DNA from: Devosia sp. | GTDB lineage: Bacteria; Pseudomonadota; Alphaproteobacteria; Rhizobiales; Devosiaceae | Assembly: GCF_017307495.1 (NCBI RefSeq) | Contig: NZ_JAFKHE010000019.1 | Location: 1-64,000, forward strand | Length of the DNA: 64,000 bases | Direction: 5' to 3' | Shown: piece by piece, positions 7,797 through 16,454 of the stretch | Numbering within the stretch: position 1 is the first letter of the stretch | Layout: each line of letters starts with the position of its first letter | Notes under the pieces: model-generated | What the model was told of the DNA's origin: nothing | Database searches by the model: none | What the model saw: only the letters and a program-made list of their open reading frames with translations | Translations under genes and position numbers: made by a program

Positions 7797-7825
7797 TTTG
7801 TAGCCGAGTACGAAGTACTTGTCAC
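7797..7825 (-). promoter_or_regulatory. Sigma-70 promoter of the aroG leader
   Basis: On the minus strand GTGACA (7825-7820) is followed after 17 bases by TACAAA (7802-7797), a reasonable -35/-10 pair. The A of the leader ATG (7788) is nine bases beyond the -10 element, where transcription would be expected to start. Confidence 0.55.
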
Positions 7826-7835
7826 GAGCCTGTCC

Positions 7836-8318
7836 TCATCCGTTCGTCGAATGGCCCGGATCGGGGCGCTGGCATTGCCTGCCGCCGGCTAGCTTGATGG
7901 CGTCGAGCACCCGGGCTGCAGCATGGATGTCGGCAAGATCGAGGTCTCTGAAGATGTCGAGGCGAAGGCGCTGGATGTCGTCGTTCACCTCGGTGACGAC
8001 TTCCCGGCCACGTGGCGTAAGCGAGACGGAATTGGCGCGGCGGTCGTTCGGGTCGGGCCTGCGCGTGACCAGGCCCGAGGCCTCGAGTTCGTCGATCAGG
8101 CGGACGAGCGAGGCGCCCTCGATGCCCACCGCCTCGGCCAGCGCGTTCTGGCGGACGTTCTCGCCCAGGCGGTCGATCCAGATCAGCGGCGCTGACGCAG
8201 CCTCCGACACGCCGTGGCGGGCCGCCGCCTCGCGCGCCATCTTGCGCCACAGCCGTCCGGCCAGCAGCAGGTCTCTCGTCATGTCGCGCAGCATGTCGGC
8301 GCGATTGCTCGTTGTCAT
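7836..8318 (-). CDS. MarR family transcriptional regulator
   Basis: A 160-residue MarR protein with the winged-helix core VRQNALAEAVGIEGASLVRLIDELEASGLV (about 56-85) and the wing DPNDRRANSVSLTPRGREV. Its start overlaps a near-palindrome GTTGT-N8-ACAAC (8311-8328), a plausible auto-operator. It faces away from the ABC permease pair that begins at 8575, and it ends just above the aroG leader promoter. Ligand and targets are unknown. 8319-8574 contains no recognisable gene. Confidence 0.85.
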   Translation of the reverse strand: MTTSNRADMLRDMTRDLLLAGRLWRKMAREAAARHGVSEAASAPLIWIDRLGENVRQNALAEAVGIEGASLVRLIDELEASGLVTRRPDPNDRRANSVSLTPRGREVVTEVNDDIQRLRLDIFRDLDLADIHAAARVLDAIKLAGGRQCQRPDPGHSTNG

Positions 8319-8574
8319 TGACTACAACCCCAGTCCCCAACCGGTGCGATCCGGCCGTGATCGCGTCCCCGGCGGCCAATTCCAGCACGTCCGGCGCGAC
8401 CCCCCCGAACAACCACGAATGCACGGGGTTGGGCAACACCACCTTGGGATGGCACCGCGAGCACGGCGGGTCGATCGCCTCGATGACACTGCTTCCGCAT
8501 GGTGCAGGCCCTGAAAGGGCGGGGGCGACCCGGTGGTTGACCTGACCGGCCCGAGGCCGCAAAAGCCTTGGGCC

Positions 8575-9423
8575 ATGACAAAGCGCAGCAACAGGCTCGA
8601 CAATCGCACGGCGCTGCCCCTGGTGGCGCCGTTCGTCATCGTCTATGCGGCGCTGTTCCTCTATCCGACGCTGCAGATGCTGGCGATGAGCCTCACCAGC
8701 GGGCAGCTTATCGTGCCGGGCGAGTTCGTCGGGCTCGACAACTATCTCAAGCTCTTCCGCGACTGGCGCTTCGGCAATTCGGTGCGCAACACGGCCCTGT
8801 TCGTGGCGCTGACCGTGGTGCCGGGGACGCTGCTCGGCCTCGCCTTCGCCATGCTGGTGGTGCGCCTCGGGCGCTTCTGGCAGGGGCTCGTGCTGGCGGC
8901 GTTCTTCCTGCCCTACGTGCTGCCGGTGACGACGGTGACCTCGATCTGGACGTGGTTCGCGTACGGGCCCGGCCAGGTCATCCTGCCCGAGCGAGTGCTG
9001 GCGATGCCGGCCTTCGTGCTGCCGATGGCGGCCGCGATCACCATCTGGTGGACCGTCGGCTTCAACGTGCTGCTGTTCATGGCCGGACTCAAGAACATCC
9101 CGGCCGAGCTCTACGAGGCGGCCAAGCTCGATGGGGCAGGGCGCTGGGTGCTGTTCCGCGACGTCACCTGGCCGCTGATCTGGCCGGTGACGGCGCTGGT
9201 GCTGACCATCCAGCTGATCACCCAGATCAAGGTGTTCGACCAGGTGTACCTGCTGGTGCAGGGCGGACGGGTCGACGCTTCGATGGTGCTGGTGCAGTAC
9301 ATCTACACGCTGGCCTTCCAGCGCAACCAGGGTGGCTATGCGGCGACCGTGGCCGTGGCACTGTTCGTGATCGTCGCGGCGCTGTCGGTGCTGCAGTTCC
9401 AGCTGCTGAGGGCGCGCAAGTGA
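8575..9423 (+). CDS. Carbohydrate ABC transporter permease, MalF/UgpA type
   Basis: An inner-membrane permease of the binding-protein-dependent sugar ABC family, 282 residues from the ATG at 8575 (a GTG at 8533 is also open). Six hydrophobic spans are evident, and the cytoplasmic EAA loop that docks to the ATPase is present (ELYEAAKLDGAGRWVLFRDVTWP, about 181-203). Four-base overlap with the next permease shows an operon. No substrate-binding protein or ATPase gene is adjacent, so the substrate cannot be inferred and the partners must be encoded elsewhere. Confidence 0.92.
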   Translation: MTKRSNRLDNRTALPLVAPFVIVYAALFLYPTLQMLAMSLTSGQLIVPGEFVGLDNYLKLFRDWRFGNSVRNTALFVALTVVPGTLLGLAFAMLVVRLGRFWQGLVLAAFFLPYVLPVTTVTSIWTWFAYGPGQVILPERVLAMPAFVLPMAAAITIWWTVGFNVLLFMAGLKNIPAELYEAAKLDGAGRWVLFRDVTWPLIWPVTALVLTIQLITQIKVFDQVYLLVQGGRVDASMVLVQYIYTLAFQRNQGGYAATVAVALFVIVAALSVLQFQLLRARK

Positions 9424-10217
9424 GCCGGCGGCTGAACATGGCGGGGTTGGTGCTGGCGGTCCTGACGCTGGCGGCGAGCGTCGCCTGGGCCTATCCGCTG
9501 GTCTGGGCGGTGATGGCGACGGTGGCGCCGCGGGCGCAGGGCTCGCTCCTCGACGGGCTCGGCGTCTATGCCGATGCGCTGGTGAACACGCCGATCGGGC
9601 TCTGGTACCTCAACTCGCTGGTAACCTCGGGGACGGTGACGGCAGTCGTCATCGGCATCAGCGCGGCGGCGGGGTACGCCATCTCGCAGCTTGAGTTCCG
9701 CGGGCGGAAGTTGCTGTGGGGCGTCATCCTCGCGAGCTTCATGATTCCGGTGCAGGCGCTGATCGTGAACCACTTCCTCCTGATGAACAGCTGGAAGCTG
9801 ATCAACACCTGGGCCGGCGTGATCCTGCCGCAGCTGATCGCGCCGGTGGCGGTGATCGTCTACAAGCAGTTCTTCGACAGCATGCCGAGGGAACTGGGCG
9901 AGGCGGCGCGGGTGGACGGCGCGAGCCATGCGCGCGTGCTGTGGAACATCTACCTGCCGGCCAACTGGGGCGTCACGGCCGCGCTTTCGATCATCGTCTT
10001 CATCGGGGCGTGGAACGCGTTCCTGTGGCCGTTCCTCGTGGTGACCAAGGAGCCGCTGATGAACATCACCGTGGCCATCGGGCAGATCGAGCAATACATG
10101 GGCGTTGGCGGCCTGGCGGCGGCCCTGCTCGCCGGGCTGCCGGTGGCGGCGGTCTACCTCGTCTTCCAGCGCAAGGTGACCGAGGCGATCATGCTGTCGT
10201 CCGGCATCAAGGGGTGA
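9420..10217 (+). CDS. Carbohydrate ABC transporter permease, MalG/UgpE type
   Basis: The second half of the permease heterodimer, 265 residues. It starts at GTG 9420, which overlaps the upstream TGA (GTGA). It has the MalG-like N-terminal span, the central FMIPVQALIVNHFLLMN region and the EAA loop GEAARVDGASHARVLWNIYLP (about 159-179). The operon ends here: 10218-10417 leads into the DUF1127 gene and carries no ATPase or binding protein. Transport substrate unknown; sugars or polyols are typical of this family. Confidence 0.92.
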   Translation: MSRRLNMAGLVLAVLTLAASVAWAYPLVWAVMATVAPRAQGSLLDGLGVYADALVNTPIGLWYLNSLVTSGTVTAVVIGISAAAGYAISQLEFRGRKLLWGVILASFMIPVQALIVNHFLLMNSWKLINTWAGVILPQLIAPVAVIVYKQFFDSMPRELGEAARVDGASHARVLWNIYLPANWGVTAALSIIVFIGAWNAFLWPFLVVTKEPLMNITVAIGQIEQYMGVGGLAAALLAGLPVAAVYLVFQRKVTEAIMLSSGIKG

Positions 10218-10417
10218 TCGCATTTCCGCCGCAGGATTGCCGCGCGGATGAACGGAAGCTGAACAAGAACCGGCCTTTGGCTGATCAAGATGAATCGAAA
10301 CTTAACGGCAGTTAATCCTGCCTGCGCTGATTGCATAGCTCGGTTGCGAAATACCCTACTGCTCCAGTCGGGTTGGTGGACCTATATCCAGGTCACCAAA
10401 CAGAAGGGGAAAACGAA

Positions 10418-10561
10418 ATGAACATCCGCCAGAAGCTTTCGCAGATCGCCGCCTACAACCGCACCGTCCGTGAGCTGTCGCAGCTGAGCAATACCCAGCT
10501 CCGTGACCTCGGCATCACCCGCGAAGACATCAAGTCGGTCGCGCGGACTGCGGTCAACTAA
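10418..10561 (+). CDS. DUF1127 small protein
   Basis: A 47-residue protein of the DUF1127 family, with the conserved core ELSQLSNTQLRDLGITREDI. The start has a good site (GAAGGGGA) at the usual distance, and a strong terminator follows. Known relatives: in Brucella several DUF1127 genes are activated by the LysR regulator VtlR, and in Rhodobacter the DUF1127 protein CcaF1 is an RNA-binding protein encoded with cuckoo sRNAs. Both an LsrB/VtlR-type gene (52626) and cuckoo sRNAs (47870-48650) occur in this window, though not beside it. The leader contains the direct pair TTGC...TTGC (10331-10347), a loose LysR-like site at best. Confidence 0.9.
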   Translation: MNIRQKLSQIAAYNRTVRELSQLSNTQLRDLGITREDIKSVARTAVN

Positions 10562-10588
10562 GCTTCGATCACTGTGATCGTATGAACG

Positions 10589-10619
10589 AAGGCGCCCATC
10601 GGGCGCCTTTTGTTTTTTT
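10589..10619 (+). terminator. Terminator of the DUF1127 gene
   Basis: AAGGCGCCC (10589-10597) pairs with GGGCGCCTT (10601-10609) across a three-base loop, followed by TTTTGTTTTTTT. A textbook intrinsic terminator. Confidence 0.92.
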
Positions 10620-10637
10620 CCCGCCCCACCCCCAGCT

Positions 10638-10716
10638 GTCATCCCGGGCTCGACCCGGGATCCATCGCTCCACCGGCGCGAGCTACGCGTTGGGTCCCTG
10701 CTTTCGCAGGGATGAC
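10638..10716. repeat. Dispersed palindromic repeat, family 1
   Basis: Starts GTCATCCCGGGCTCGACCCGGG and ends CCCTGCTTTCGCAGGGATGAC, so the outer ends pair (GTCATCCC with GGGATGAC) and each half is an internal hairpin. It is a diverged copy of the 6442-6516 element, placed between the DUF1127 terminator and the convergent uvrC. Confidence 0.8.
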
Positions 10717-10805
10717 ACCGAGAGTGACTGGAATATCGGTGACTCAGCTGCTCGCGCAAAACTACGAACCAGCGCTCGGGGCAAACGCCTCGCCGGGCCG
10801 TCGTG

Positions 10806-12680
10806 CTAGCTGCCGTTGAAGTGGTCGTAGATCTGCTGCGCCAGCGCGCTCGAGACGCCCGGGACCGACTGGAGGTCGGCGAGGGCGGCGCGGCTGACGG
10901 CCTTGGCCGAGCCGAAGCGCTGGAGCAGGGCGCGCTTGCGGGTCGGGCCGATGCCTTCGATCTCGTCGAGCGGGTTGGTGATGGCGGCCTTCTGCCGCTT
11001 GGCGCGATGGGTGCCGATGGCGAAGCGGTGGGCTTCGTCGCGCAGGCGCTGGACGTAGTAGAGCACCGGGTCGCGATGCGGCAGCATGAAGGGCTCGCGG
11101 CCCTCCATGTGGAATTTCTCGCGGCCGGCGTCGCGCTCCTCGCCCTTGGCGATGCCGATGAAGGTCACCTCCCGGGGCAGGTTCAGGCCGGAGATCACCT
11201 CGCGCACAGCGTTGAGCTGGCCGGCGCCGCCGTCGATGAACACGACGTCGGGCCAATCCGGCATGGTGCCCTCCTCGTCGTCGGCCATCGGGTCACTCTC
11301 GTTGGCAAGGCGGGTGAAGCGTCGGGTCAGCACCTCGCGCATCATGCCGAAGTCGTCGCCCGGCGTGATGTCGGTCGAGCGGATGTTGTAGGTGCGGTAG
11401 TGCTTCTTGCTCAGCCCCTCCTCGCCGGCGACGATCATGGCGCCGACGGCGTTGGTGCCGGAGATGTGCGAGTTGTCGTAGACCTCGATGCGGCGCGGCG
11501 GCTCGTCGAGGCCGAACAGGGTGGCGACACCCTCGAGCAGCGCCTTCTGCGTCGCGCCTTCCGCCAGCTGGCGGCCGAGCGCCTCGCGGGCGTTGTTGAG
11601 CGCGTGCTGGACCAGGTCCTTCTTCTCGCCGCGCTGCGGGACCTGGACCGACACCTTGTGGCCGGCCTTGCCGGACAGGGCCTCCTCCATCAGTTCGGTC
11701 TCGCTGAGCGGATGCGAAAGCAGGATCTGCCGGGGCGGGGTGCGGTCCTCGTAGAACTGGCCGATGAAGGCTTCGAGCACCTCCGCATCGGTCAGCGAAG
11801 CGTCGGCGCGGGGGCGGAAGGCGTGGTTGCCCCAATTCTGGTAGGCGCGGAAGAAGAACACCTGCACGCAGAACTGGCCGGCCTCGTGCCCGATGGCGAA
11901 GACGTCGGCTTCCTCGACGGTCTTGGCGGCGACGTCGCCCTGCGATTGCACCAGGGCGAGCGCCGACAGGCGATCGCGGAGCAGGGCGGCGCGCTCGAAA
12001 TCGAGGGCTTCCGCCGCCTTGTTCATGTCCTCGGCGAGGTGGTCCTGCACCACCTTGGACTTACCGGAGAGGAACTGGCGGGCCTCCTCGACCAGCACGT
12101 TGTAGTCGGCGAGCGAGATTTCGCCGGTGCAGGGGGCCGAGCAACGCTTGATCTGGTGCAGCATGCAGGGCCGGGTGCGGCCCCTGTAGAAGCTGTCCGA
12201 GCAGGTGCGGAGCAGGAAGGCGCGCTGCAGCGCGGTGATGGTGCGCTTGACCGCCAGCGCCGAGGCGAAGGGGCCGAAATAGTGGCCCCTGGTGCGACGC
12301 GCCCCGCGATGTTTCCGGAGTTCGGCGGCCTCGTGCTCGGTGGCAATGAGAATGTAGGGGAAGCTCTTGTCGTCGCGCAGCAGCACGTTGAAGCGCGGCT
12401 TCAGGCGCTTGATCAGGTTGGCCTCGAGCAGGAGCGCTTCGGCTTCCGTTTCGGTGCGCACGAACTCCATGTTGCGCGTGGCTTCGATCATCCGCCGGAT
12501 GCGGATGTCGAGGCCCTCGGGGCGGGTGTAGTTGGTGACGCGCGCCTTGAGGTTGCGCGCCTTGCCGACATAGACGACCTCGCCGGCCTCGTCGAACATG
12601 CGGTAGACGCCGGGCGAGGTTGGCAGGGTCTTGACGAAGCCGCGGATGATGTCGGCGCCGTGCACGGGCGTATCGGTCAT
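10806..12680 (-). CDS. uvrC: UvrABC system protein C
   Basis: The dual-incision nuclease subunit of nucleotide excision repair, 624 residues. Domains in order are: GIY-YIG 3'-incision nuclease ([24 protein letters not shown], about 22-45), the Cys-rich stretch ([15 protein letters not shown]), and a UVR motif that contacts UvrB ([20 protein letters not shown], about 215-234). They continue with the RNase-H-like 5'-incision domain ([11 protein letters not shown], near 403) and helix-hairpin-helix repeats at the C-terminus ([18 protein letters not shown]). The ATG at 12678-12680 overlaps the SDR stop by four bases. uvrB is about 9 kb away on the same strand; no SOS box was seen in front of this operon. 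Confidence 0.96.
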   Translation of the reverse strand: MTDTPVHGADIIRGFVKTLPTSPGVYRMFDEAGEVVYVGKARNLKARVTNYTRPEGLDIRIRRMIEATRNMEFVRTETEAEALLLEANLIKRLKPRFNVLLRDDKSFPYILIATEHEAAELRKHRGARRTRGHYFGPFASALAVKRTITALQRAFLLRTCSDSFYRGRTRPCMLHQIKRCSAPCTGEISLADYNVLVEEARQFLSGKSKVVQDHLAEDMNKAAEALDFERAALLRDRLSALALVQSQGDVAAKTVEEADVFAIGHEAGQFCVQVFFFRAYQNWGNHAFRPRADASLTDAEVLEAFIGQFYEDRTPPRQILLSHPLSETELMEEALSGKAGHKVSVQVPQRGEKKDLVQHALNNAREALGRQLAEGATQKALLEGVATLFGLDEPPRRIEVYDNSHISGTNAVGAMIVAGEEGLSKKHYRTYNIRSTDITPGDDFGMMREVLTRRFTRLANESDPMADDEEGTMPDWPDVVFIDGGAGQLNAVREVISGLNLPREVTFIGIAKGEERDAGREKFHMEGREPFMLPHRDPVLYYVQRLRDEAHRFAIGTHRAKRQKAAITNPLDEIEGIGPTRKRALLQRFGSAKAVSRAALADLQSVPGVSSALAQQIYDHFNGS

Positions 12681-13468
12681 CTGCGCCTCGGCGTGGGGCC
12701 GCGACGGGCCGGCCACTCGATATGCTCGCCGCCATCGAGGGCGATCATCTGCCCCGTCATGGCCGGCAATGCGAGGATCGCAAGCACCCCGTCGGCGATG
12801 CCATCCGGATCGGCCGCAGTGCCGAGGGGCAGTTCAGTGAGGCGACGCGCATGCGCCTCCGGGGTCACGTGCGGGGGCGGCGCGGTGGGGCCCGGGGCGA
12901 CTGCGTTGACGCGGATGCGGGGCGCCAGCGACTGGGCCAGGGTCCGCGTCATCGTCCAGAGCACGGACTTGCTCAGCGTGTAGCTGAAATAGGCCGGCGA
13001 CAGGTCGAGGACGCGCTCGTCGATGATGTTGACGATGTTGCCCTGGACGTCGTCCGGCAATTGCGCGGCGAAATCGCGGGCGAGAAAAGCCGGCGCCTCG
13101 GCGTGGACGGCGAAATGTGCGTCCCAAAGGGCCTCGTCGAGGTCGGTTGCGGCATCGCGCTCGAACAGGGAGGCGTTGTTGACCAGCAGGGTCAGCGGAC
13201 CGAAGGCCTTGCCGGCTTCGGCCACCACGCGGACCCGCTCGGACCGATCCGCAAGGTCGGCGCCCACGGTCGCGGCGCGGCCGCCAGCGGCGCGGATCCC
13301 GGCCGCAACCGTCTCGGCCTTCCCGGCCGAGCTGCGGTAATGGACAATCACCGCCCAGCCCGAACGCGCGAGGCGGCGCGCGATGGCCGCGCCGACCCGA
13401 TCGGCGGCACCGGTGACGAGGGCGACCCGGCGATTGTCGGCCGGCTGATGTGTGGCTGCGGATGTCAT
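12677..13468 (-). CDS. SDR family oxidoreductase (pteridine reductase / FolM-like)
   Basis: A classical short-chain dehydrogenase of 263 residues. It has the cofactor loop TGAADRVG (near 20-27), the NNAS motif (about 96), the active-site Tyr-x3-Lys in YTLSKS (about 162-167) and a C-terminal GQMIALDGG. The sequence style ([18 protein letters not shown]) resembles PTR1/FolM pteridine reductases rather than fatty-acid FabG, but this is inference. It is translationally coupled to uvrC (ATGA overlap), an order seen in several Rhizobiales as I recall. NADPH use is likely from the basic residues after the second strand. Confidence 0.85.
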   Translation of the reverse strand: MTSAATHQPADNRRVALVTGAADRVGAAIARRLARSGWAVIVHYRSSAGKAETVAAGIRAAGGRAATVGADLADRSERVRVVAEAGKAFGPLTLLVNNASLFERDAATDLDEALWDAHFAVHAEAPAFLARDFAAQLPDDVQGNIVNIIDERVLDLSPAYFSYTLSKSVLWTMTRTLAQSLAPRIRVNAVAPGPTAPPPHVTPEAHARRLTELPLGTAADPDGIADGVLAILALPAMTGQMIALDGGEHIEWPARRGPTPRRR

Positions 13469-13727
13469 GAGTCGTGGTGGAAGATAGGACCTGACGGTCC
13501 GCGCTTCAATCGACAGCGCGACGGTTGCGGTGCCGCAGGACAGGGCAGCTGATGGGTAAGTAACGTTGACACAGTATCTGTAGAAGCGGCCGTCGGGTGC
13601 ATGATTTCCCCTGCCTATTCAAGTGGGTGAGCAGCGATGACTACCGACTCTCGCTGATCAGGCCTATGCTCCTGCTGCGAGTTGGGGGCCAACCCTGGCT
13701 TCCAATGCTGGATACGAGGAGCGTCCA

Positions 13728-14057
13728 ATGGAAGCAATTGTCTCTATTCTGGTGCAACTGATCGCCGGCGGCGTCGGCGGCAACGGCCTGGCGGCCGTGG
13801 TAAAGCAGATCAATCTGGGGCCGGTGGGCAACTCGATCGCGGGCGCGATCGGCGGCTGGCTGGGCACCTGGCTTGCCGGGCAGATTCCCGGACTTTCGGG
13901 CCTGGTCGGCGGCGCCGCTGCCGCGGCGGCCGGCACCGCCGGCGGGCTCGATATCGGCGCGCTGGCCGGGCAGGGCGTGACCGGCCTGGTCGGCGGCGGC
14001 ATCCTGACGGCCATCGCCGGGCTGATCAAGAACGCCACTATGAAGAGCAGCACATAA
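13728..14057 (+). CDS. Glycine/alanine-rich hydrophobic protein, function unknown
   Basis: A 109-residue protein made almost wholly of Gly, Ala, Ile, Leu and Val, with repeated GxxxG-like spacing (GGVGGNG, GAIGGWLG, GLVGGAAAAAAG, GLVGGG). Similar short proteins occur in many Alphaproteobacteria without a known role. Two or three hydrophobic segments could insert in a membrane, but there is no clear signal peptide. The start is well placed after GAGGAGCG. A hairpin at 14078-14101 follows. The upstream 13469-13727 shows a TTGACA at 13567 but no convincing -10 element. Confidence 0.7.
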   Translation: MEAIVSILVQLIAGGVGGNGLAAVVKQINLGPVGNSIAGAIGGWLGTWLAGQIPGLSGLVGGAAAAAAGTAGGLDIGALAGQGVTGLVGGGILTAIAGLIKNATMKSST

Positions 14058-14077
14058 GCGGCATAAGTCGCATGCCT

Positions 14078-14101
14078 GCCCCGGGCCGACCAGCCCGGGG
14101 C
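14078..14101 (+). terminator. Probable terminator
   Basis: GCCCCGGG (14078-14085) pairs with CCCGGGGC (14094-14101) over an eight-base loop, followed by CTTACCTTTAT. It ends the transcript of the 109-residue protein just before the DMT transporter gene. Confidence 0.6.
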
Positions 14102-14123
14102 CTTACCTTTATAGAGACTTTCC

Positions 14124-15071
14124 ATGAGTGAGCATGACGCCGGCCAATCGCGCCGGCGCGCTGACAACGTCGCCATGGGCATCGGCCTTTCGGTGCTGGC
14201 GATCATCATCTTCGGCGTGCAGGACGCCGTTTCGAAATCCCTGGTGCAGACGCATTCGCCGTTCCAGATCGCGATGGTCCGGTTCTGGGCGTTCGCGGCC
14301 TTTTCCCTGTGGCTGGTCAGCAGGCAGGCACCGCTCAGGCAAGCGTTCCGCTCGCGCTTCCCGGTGCTGCAGGTGGCGCGGGCGGTGCTGCTCGTGATCG
14401 ACATCTGGGCCTTCGCCATGGCGCTGCGGACGGTGCCGCTGGCGGAACTGCAGGCGGTGGTGCTGGTCTATCCGCTGCTGGCGACGCTGATGGCGATCCC
14501 GATCCTGGGCGAGCGGGTCGGGGTGTTCCGCCTCCTCGCCGTGGCGGTCGGCTTTGCCGGCGCGCTTGTGATCGTCCGGCCGGGCGGGTTGCCGATCGAC
14601 GGCGGGGTGCTGTTCGCGCTGCTCTCGGCAGCCACCTATGCCCTCTACATCGCGCTGACCCGCAAGGTCTCCGCCGTCGACAGCACGGCGACGAGCATGG
14701 TCTATGCCGGGGTTGGCGGACTGGTCCTGACCACAGCCGTCGGGGTGTTCTTCTGGACGCCGTTCGAGGGCGAGGCGCTGTGGCAGATGGCGTTCATGAC
14801 CGTCAGTTCCACCGCCGCGCACGGGCTGATGACGGTGGCGCTGGCGCGAGCGCCGGCGAGCACGCTGCAGCCGTTCAACTACCTGGCGCTGCCCTGGGGA
14901 ATCTTCCTCAGCTACCAGTTCTTCGGCCACCTGATCGATCCGGTGGCCCTGGTCGGCGGCGCGGTGATCGTAGGGGCCGGCCTCGTGGTGATGGCGCGCG
15001 AACGGCACCTTAGCCGGGCGGGGCGCAATACCGCGCCGTCCGTGGCCGAGGAAGAGACGCCGCCACACTGA
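14124..15071 (+). CDS. DMT superfamily (EamA) transporter
   Basis: A 315-residue inner-membrane protein with about ten hydrophobic helices in two EamA halves. The first starts near MGIGLSVLAIIIFGVQDAVSKSL (residue 18) and the second near LFALLSAATYALYIALTRKVS. Substrates of this family range from amino acids to riboflavin and drugs, and nothing here narrows it. The C-terminus is a charged cytoplasmic tail. It stands alone between two terminator-like regions. Two other DMT transporters are in the window (37278 and 59884) but they are not near duplicates. Confidence 0.88.
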   Translation: MSEHDAGQSRRRADNVAMGIGLSVLAIIIFGVQDAVSKSLVQTHSPFQIAMVRFWAFAAFSLWLVSRQAPLRQAFRSRFPVLQVARAVLLVIDIWAFAMALRTVPLAELQAVVLVYPLLATLMAIPILGERVGVFRLLAVAVGFAGALVIVRPGGLPIDGGVLFALLSAATYALYIALTRKVSAVDSTATSMVYAGVGGLVLTTAVGVFFWTPFEGEALWQMAFMTVSSTAAHGLMTVALARAPASTLQPFNYLALPWGIFLSYQFFGHLIDPVALVGGAVIVGAGLVVMARERHLSRAGRNTAPSVAEEETPPH

Positions 15072-15147
15072 TCGCACCTTGAATCGCGGCATCGCGGGGG
15101 ACATCTGAATTGCGATGGGCGCTGGGCCCGCGACACGGAGTTCGCCA

Positions 15148-15588
15148 ATGATCGTCTTGCTGGAAGTCCTGGCAGCTCTGGGGCTGATCGGGGTCGTGCT
15201 CAGCTACTTCTTCCGCGGCCGGCGCGAGGCCGAGCGGCAGGAGGTGATCGACCGGCGCGTCGAGGCCTACATGCAGACGATCCGGCGCGAAGGCGGCAAT
15301 TCGGAACTGGCGCAGATGGGCGACCTCGAGCTCAGGGACCTGCTGCTGTCGGGGGCGCGCAACCTGCGTATCCAGGCGGAGCGGCGCTGGTACATCCTGC
15401 TCGGGGGCGGCGCGGCCGCCTTGCTGGCGGCGATCGCGATCGGCACGGAGGAGGGGACGCGCGGCTTCGGCATCGTGCTGCTGATCGCCGCGGTGGTGCT
15501 CTACGGCCTCAACGAGTTCCTCGGCCGGCGGGCCAGGGAGCCACTGGTCTCGCGCGGGATCGATGTGGAGCGGCTGCGCGTCGAATAG
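15148..15588 (+). CDS. Predicted membrane protein, unknown
   Basis: A 146-residue protein starting at ATG 15148. It has one N-terminal membrane span (IVLLEVLAALGLIGVVLSYFF), a charged helical cytoplasmic segment (RGRREAERQEVIDRRVEAYMQTIRREGG), and two further spans (WYILLGGGAAALLAAIAIG and FGIVLLIAAVVLYGLNEFLG). The frame is open 11 codons upstream but without hydrophobic character. I do not recognise the family. It converges with the small membrane protein at 15599. Confidence 0.7.
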   Translation: MIVLLEVLAALGLIGVVLSYFFRGRREAERQEVIDRRVEAYMQTIRREGGNSELAQMGDLELRDLLLSGARNLRIQAERRWYILLGGGAAALLAAIAIGTEEGTRGFGIVLLIAAVVLYGLNEFLGRRAREPLVSRGIDVERLRVE

Positions 15589-15598
15589 GCGGGGCGGG

Positions 15599-15826
15599 TC
15601 AGAGCCGGCGCATCTTGCCGACGACGAAGACCACGATGGCGGCCAGGATGAGGACGAACGGCGCCAGGAACAGGATGCTGACGACCAGCCCATCGGGCTC
15701 GAGGTGCAGCATCTGCTGCGCCTCGCGCAAGCCGAACTGTTCGAGGAAATAGAGGCCGAGCCCGAGGCTCGACAGCGTGGCCGCGAGCTTGACATAGGGC
15801 TTGGAGTTGTTGGCCGGGGCGGGCAT
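15599..15826 (-). CDS. Small two-helix membrane protein
   Basis: A 75-residue protein with two hydrophobic helices (LAATLSSLGLGLYFLEQFGL and LVVSILFLAPFVLILAAIVVFVV) joined by a short polar loop and ending in GKMRRL. It looks like a real small membrane protein of unknown family; no partner is evident. It lies ten bases from the convergent 15148-15588 gene. Confidence 0.6.
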   Translation of the reverse strand: MPAPANNSKPYVKLAATLSSLGLGLYFLEQFGLREAQQMLHLEPDGLVVSILFLAPFVLILAAIVVFVVGKMRRL

Positions 15827-15891
15827 CGGTCACCAGGACAATTCGCACTGGGGGACTAGATAGCCCCCCAGCCGGTGGCCGACAAGCCGGG

Positions 15892-16317
15892 TCAGTCGCG
15901 GAAGCACAGCGACGTGTTGGCACTGCCCCAGCAGACCTGGCTGCGGAAGAAGGGGTAGATCGGGCGATAGCGGTAAGTCGGCCGCTCGAAGAGGAAGAAG
16001 TCCTCGCCGTCGGAATAGCCCGGGTCATAGCGGTCATAGCGGTCATAGCGGCCATGGCGATCGGCCGCGAGGTAGTTGGCGTTGACCCAGCCGTCGGGGC
16101 CCGGCTTCTGCACCATGCACCAGGCGCCGCGGCAGTAGCTCACCTCGACGCGCTCGCCGATGCGGAGCACGTCGACCACGGGATAGCCGGTGCCGGCGCC
16201 GGCGCGGACGTTGACCGTGGCGGAGGCATAGGCCGGCGCAGCCAGCGCGGTGGTGGCACCAATTGCGAAAGCGAGCGCCGCGCTTGCAGCACCCAGGGCG
16301 ATGCGATGAAGGAGCAT
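15892..16317 (-). CDS. Secreted SH3 domain protein
   Basis: A 141-residue protein with an Ala-rich signal peptide (cleavage likely after ATTALAAPA). One bacterial SH3 (SH3b) domain runs from ATVNVRAGAGTGYPVVDVL through WCMVQKPGPDGWVNANYLA (about 33-80), followed by a Tyr/Asp/Arg-rich tail. The tail contains DRYDRYDRY, encoded by a perfect 9-base tandem repeat (see 16022-16048), and ends with a Cys pair. SH3b domains of this kind usually bind cell-wall peptides or matrix in the periplasm. First of three such genes in a row on this strand, all probably separate transcripts. Confidence 0.85.
   Translation of the reverse strand: MLLHRIALGAASAALAFAIGATTALAAPAYASATVNVRAGAGTGYPVVDVLRIGERVEVSYCRGAWCMVQKPGPDGWVNANYLAADRHGRYDRYDRYDPGYSDGEDFFLFERPTYRYRPIYPFFRSQVCWGSANTSLCFRD
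16022..16048. repeat. Three tandem 9-base repeats inside the SH3 gene
   Basis: The unit CGGTCATAG is repeated, the first copy with one mismatch (GGGTCATAG), and encodes Asp-Arg-Tyr triplets in the minus-strand gene. The unit length keeps the frame, so copy-number change would alter the tail without a frameshift. Confidence 0.75.
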
Positions 16318-16399
16318 GGGATCGATCCTTTCAGGAGAGATGGTGGTTGTCCCCCGAACGGGGAAACGGTGCGCCGGGTTTCCTGAACCGAAAATGAAC

Positions 16400-16432
16400 G
16401 AGAGCCTCGCTGCCGGGTGCAGGGAGGCTCTC
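16400..16432 (-). terminator. Terminator after the 119-residue SH3 protein gene
   Basis: GAGAGCCTC (16400-16408) pairs with GAGGCTCTC (16424-16432). On the minus strand the hairpin is followed by GTTCATTTTC. It sits just downstream of the gene ending at 16455. Confidence 0.6.
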
Positions 16433-16454
16433 GCCAGACGATCGATGCGTGGCG

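Noticed and set aside
8322..8562. Minus-strand frame above the MarR gene with protein-like stretches such as HPKVVLPNPVHSWLFGG
   Set aside because: It has no start with a ribosome-binding site, and it runs on as a shadow of the MarR gene. No family is recognised.
10305..10318. TTAA-N6-TTAA before the DUF1127 gene
   Set aside because: The spacing is six, not seven, so it is not a canonical CtrA site.
14109..15104. Long antisense frame opposite the DMT transporter, and similar long frames opposite uvrB, uvrC, aroG and carB
   Set aside because: These are shadows produced by the high G+C at third codon positions; they are Arg/Ala/Gly-rich and match no family.
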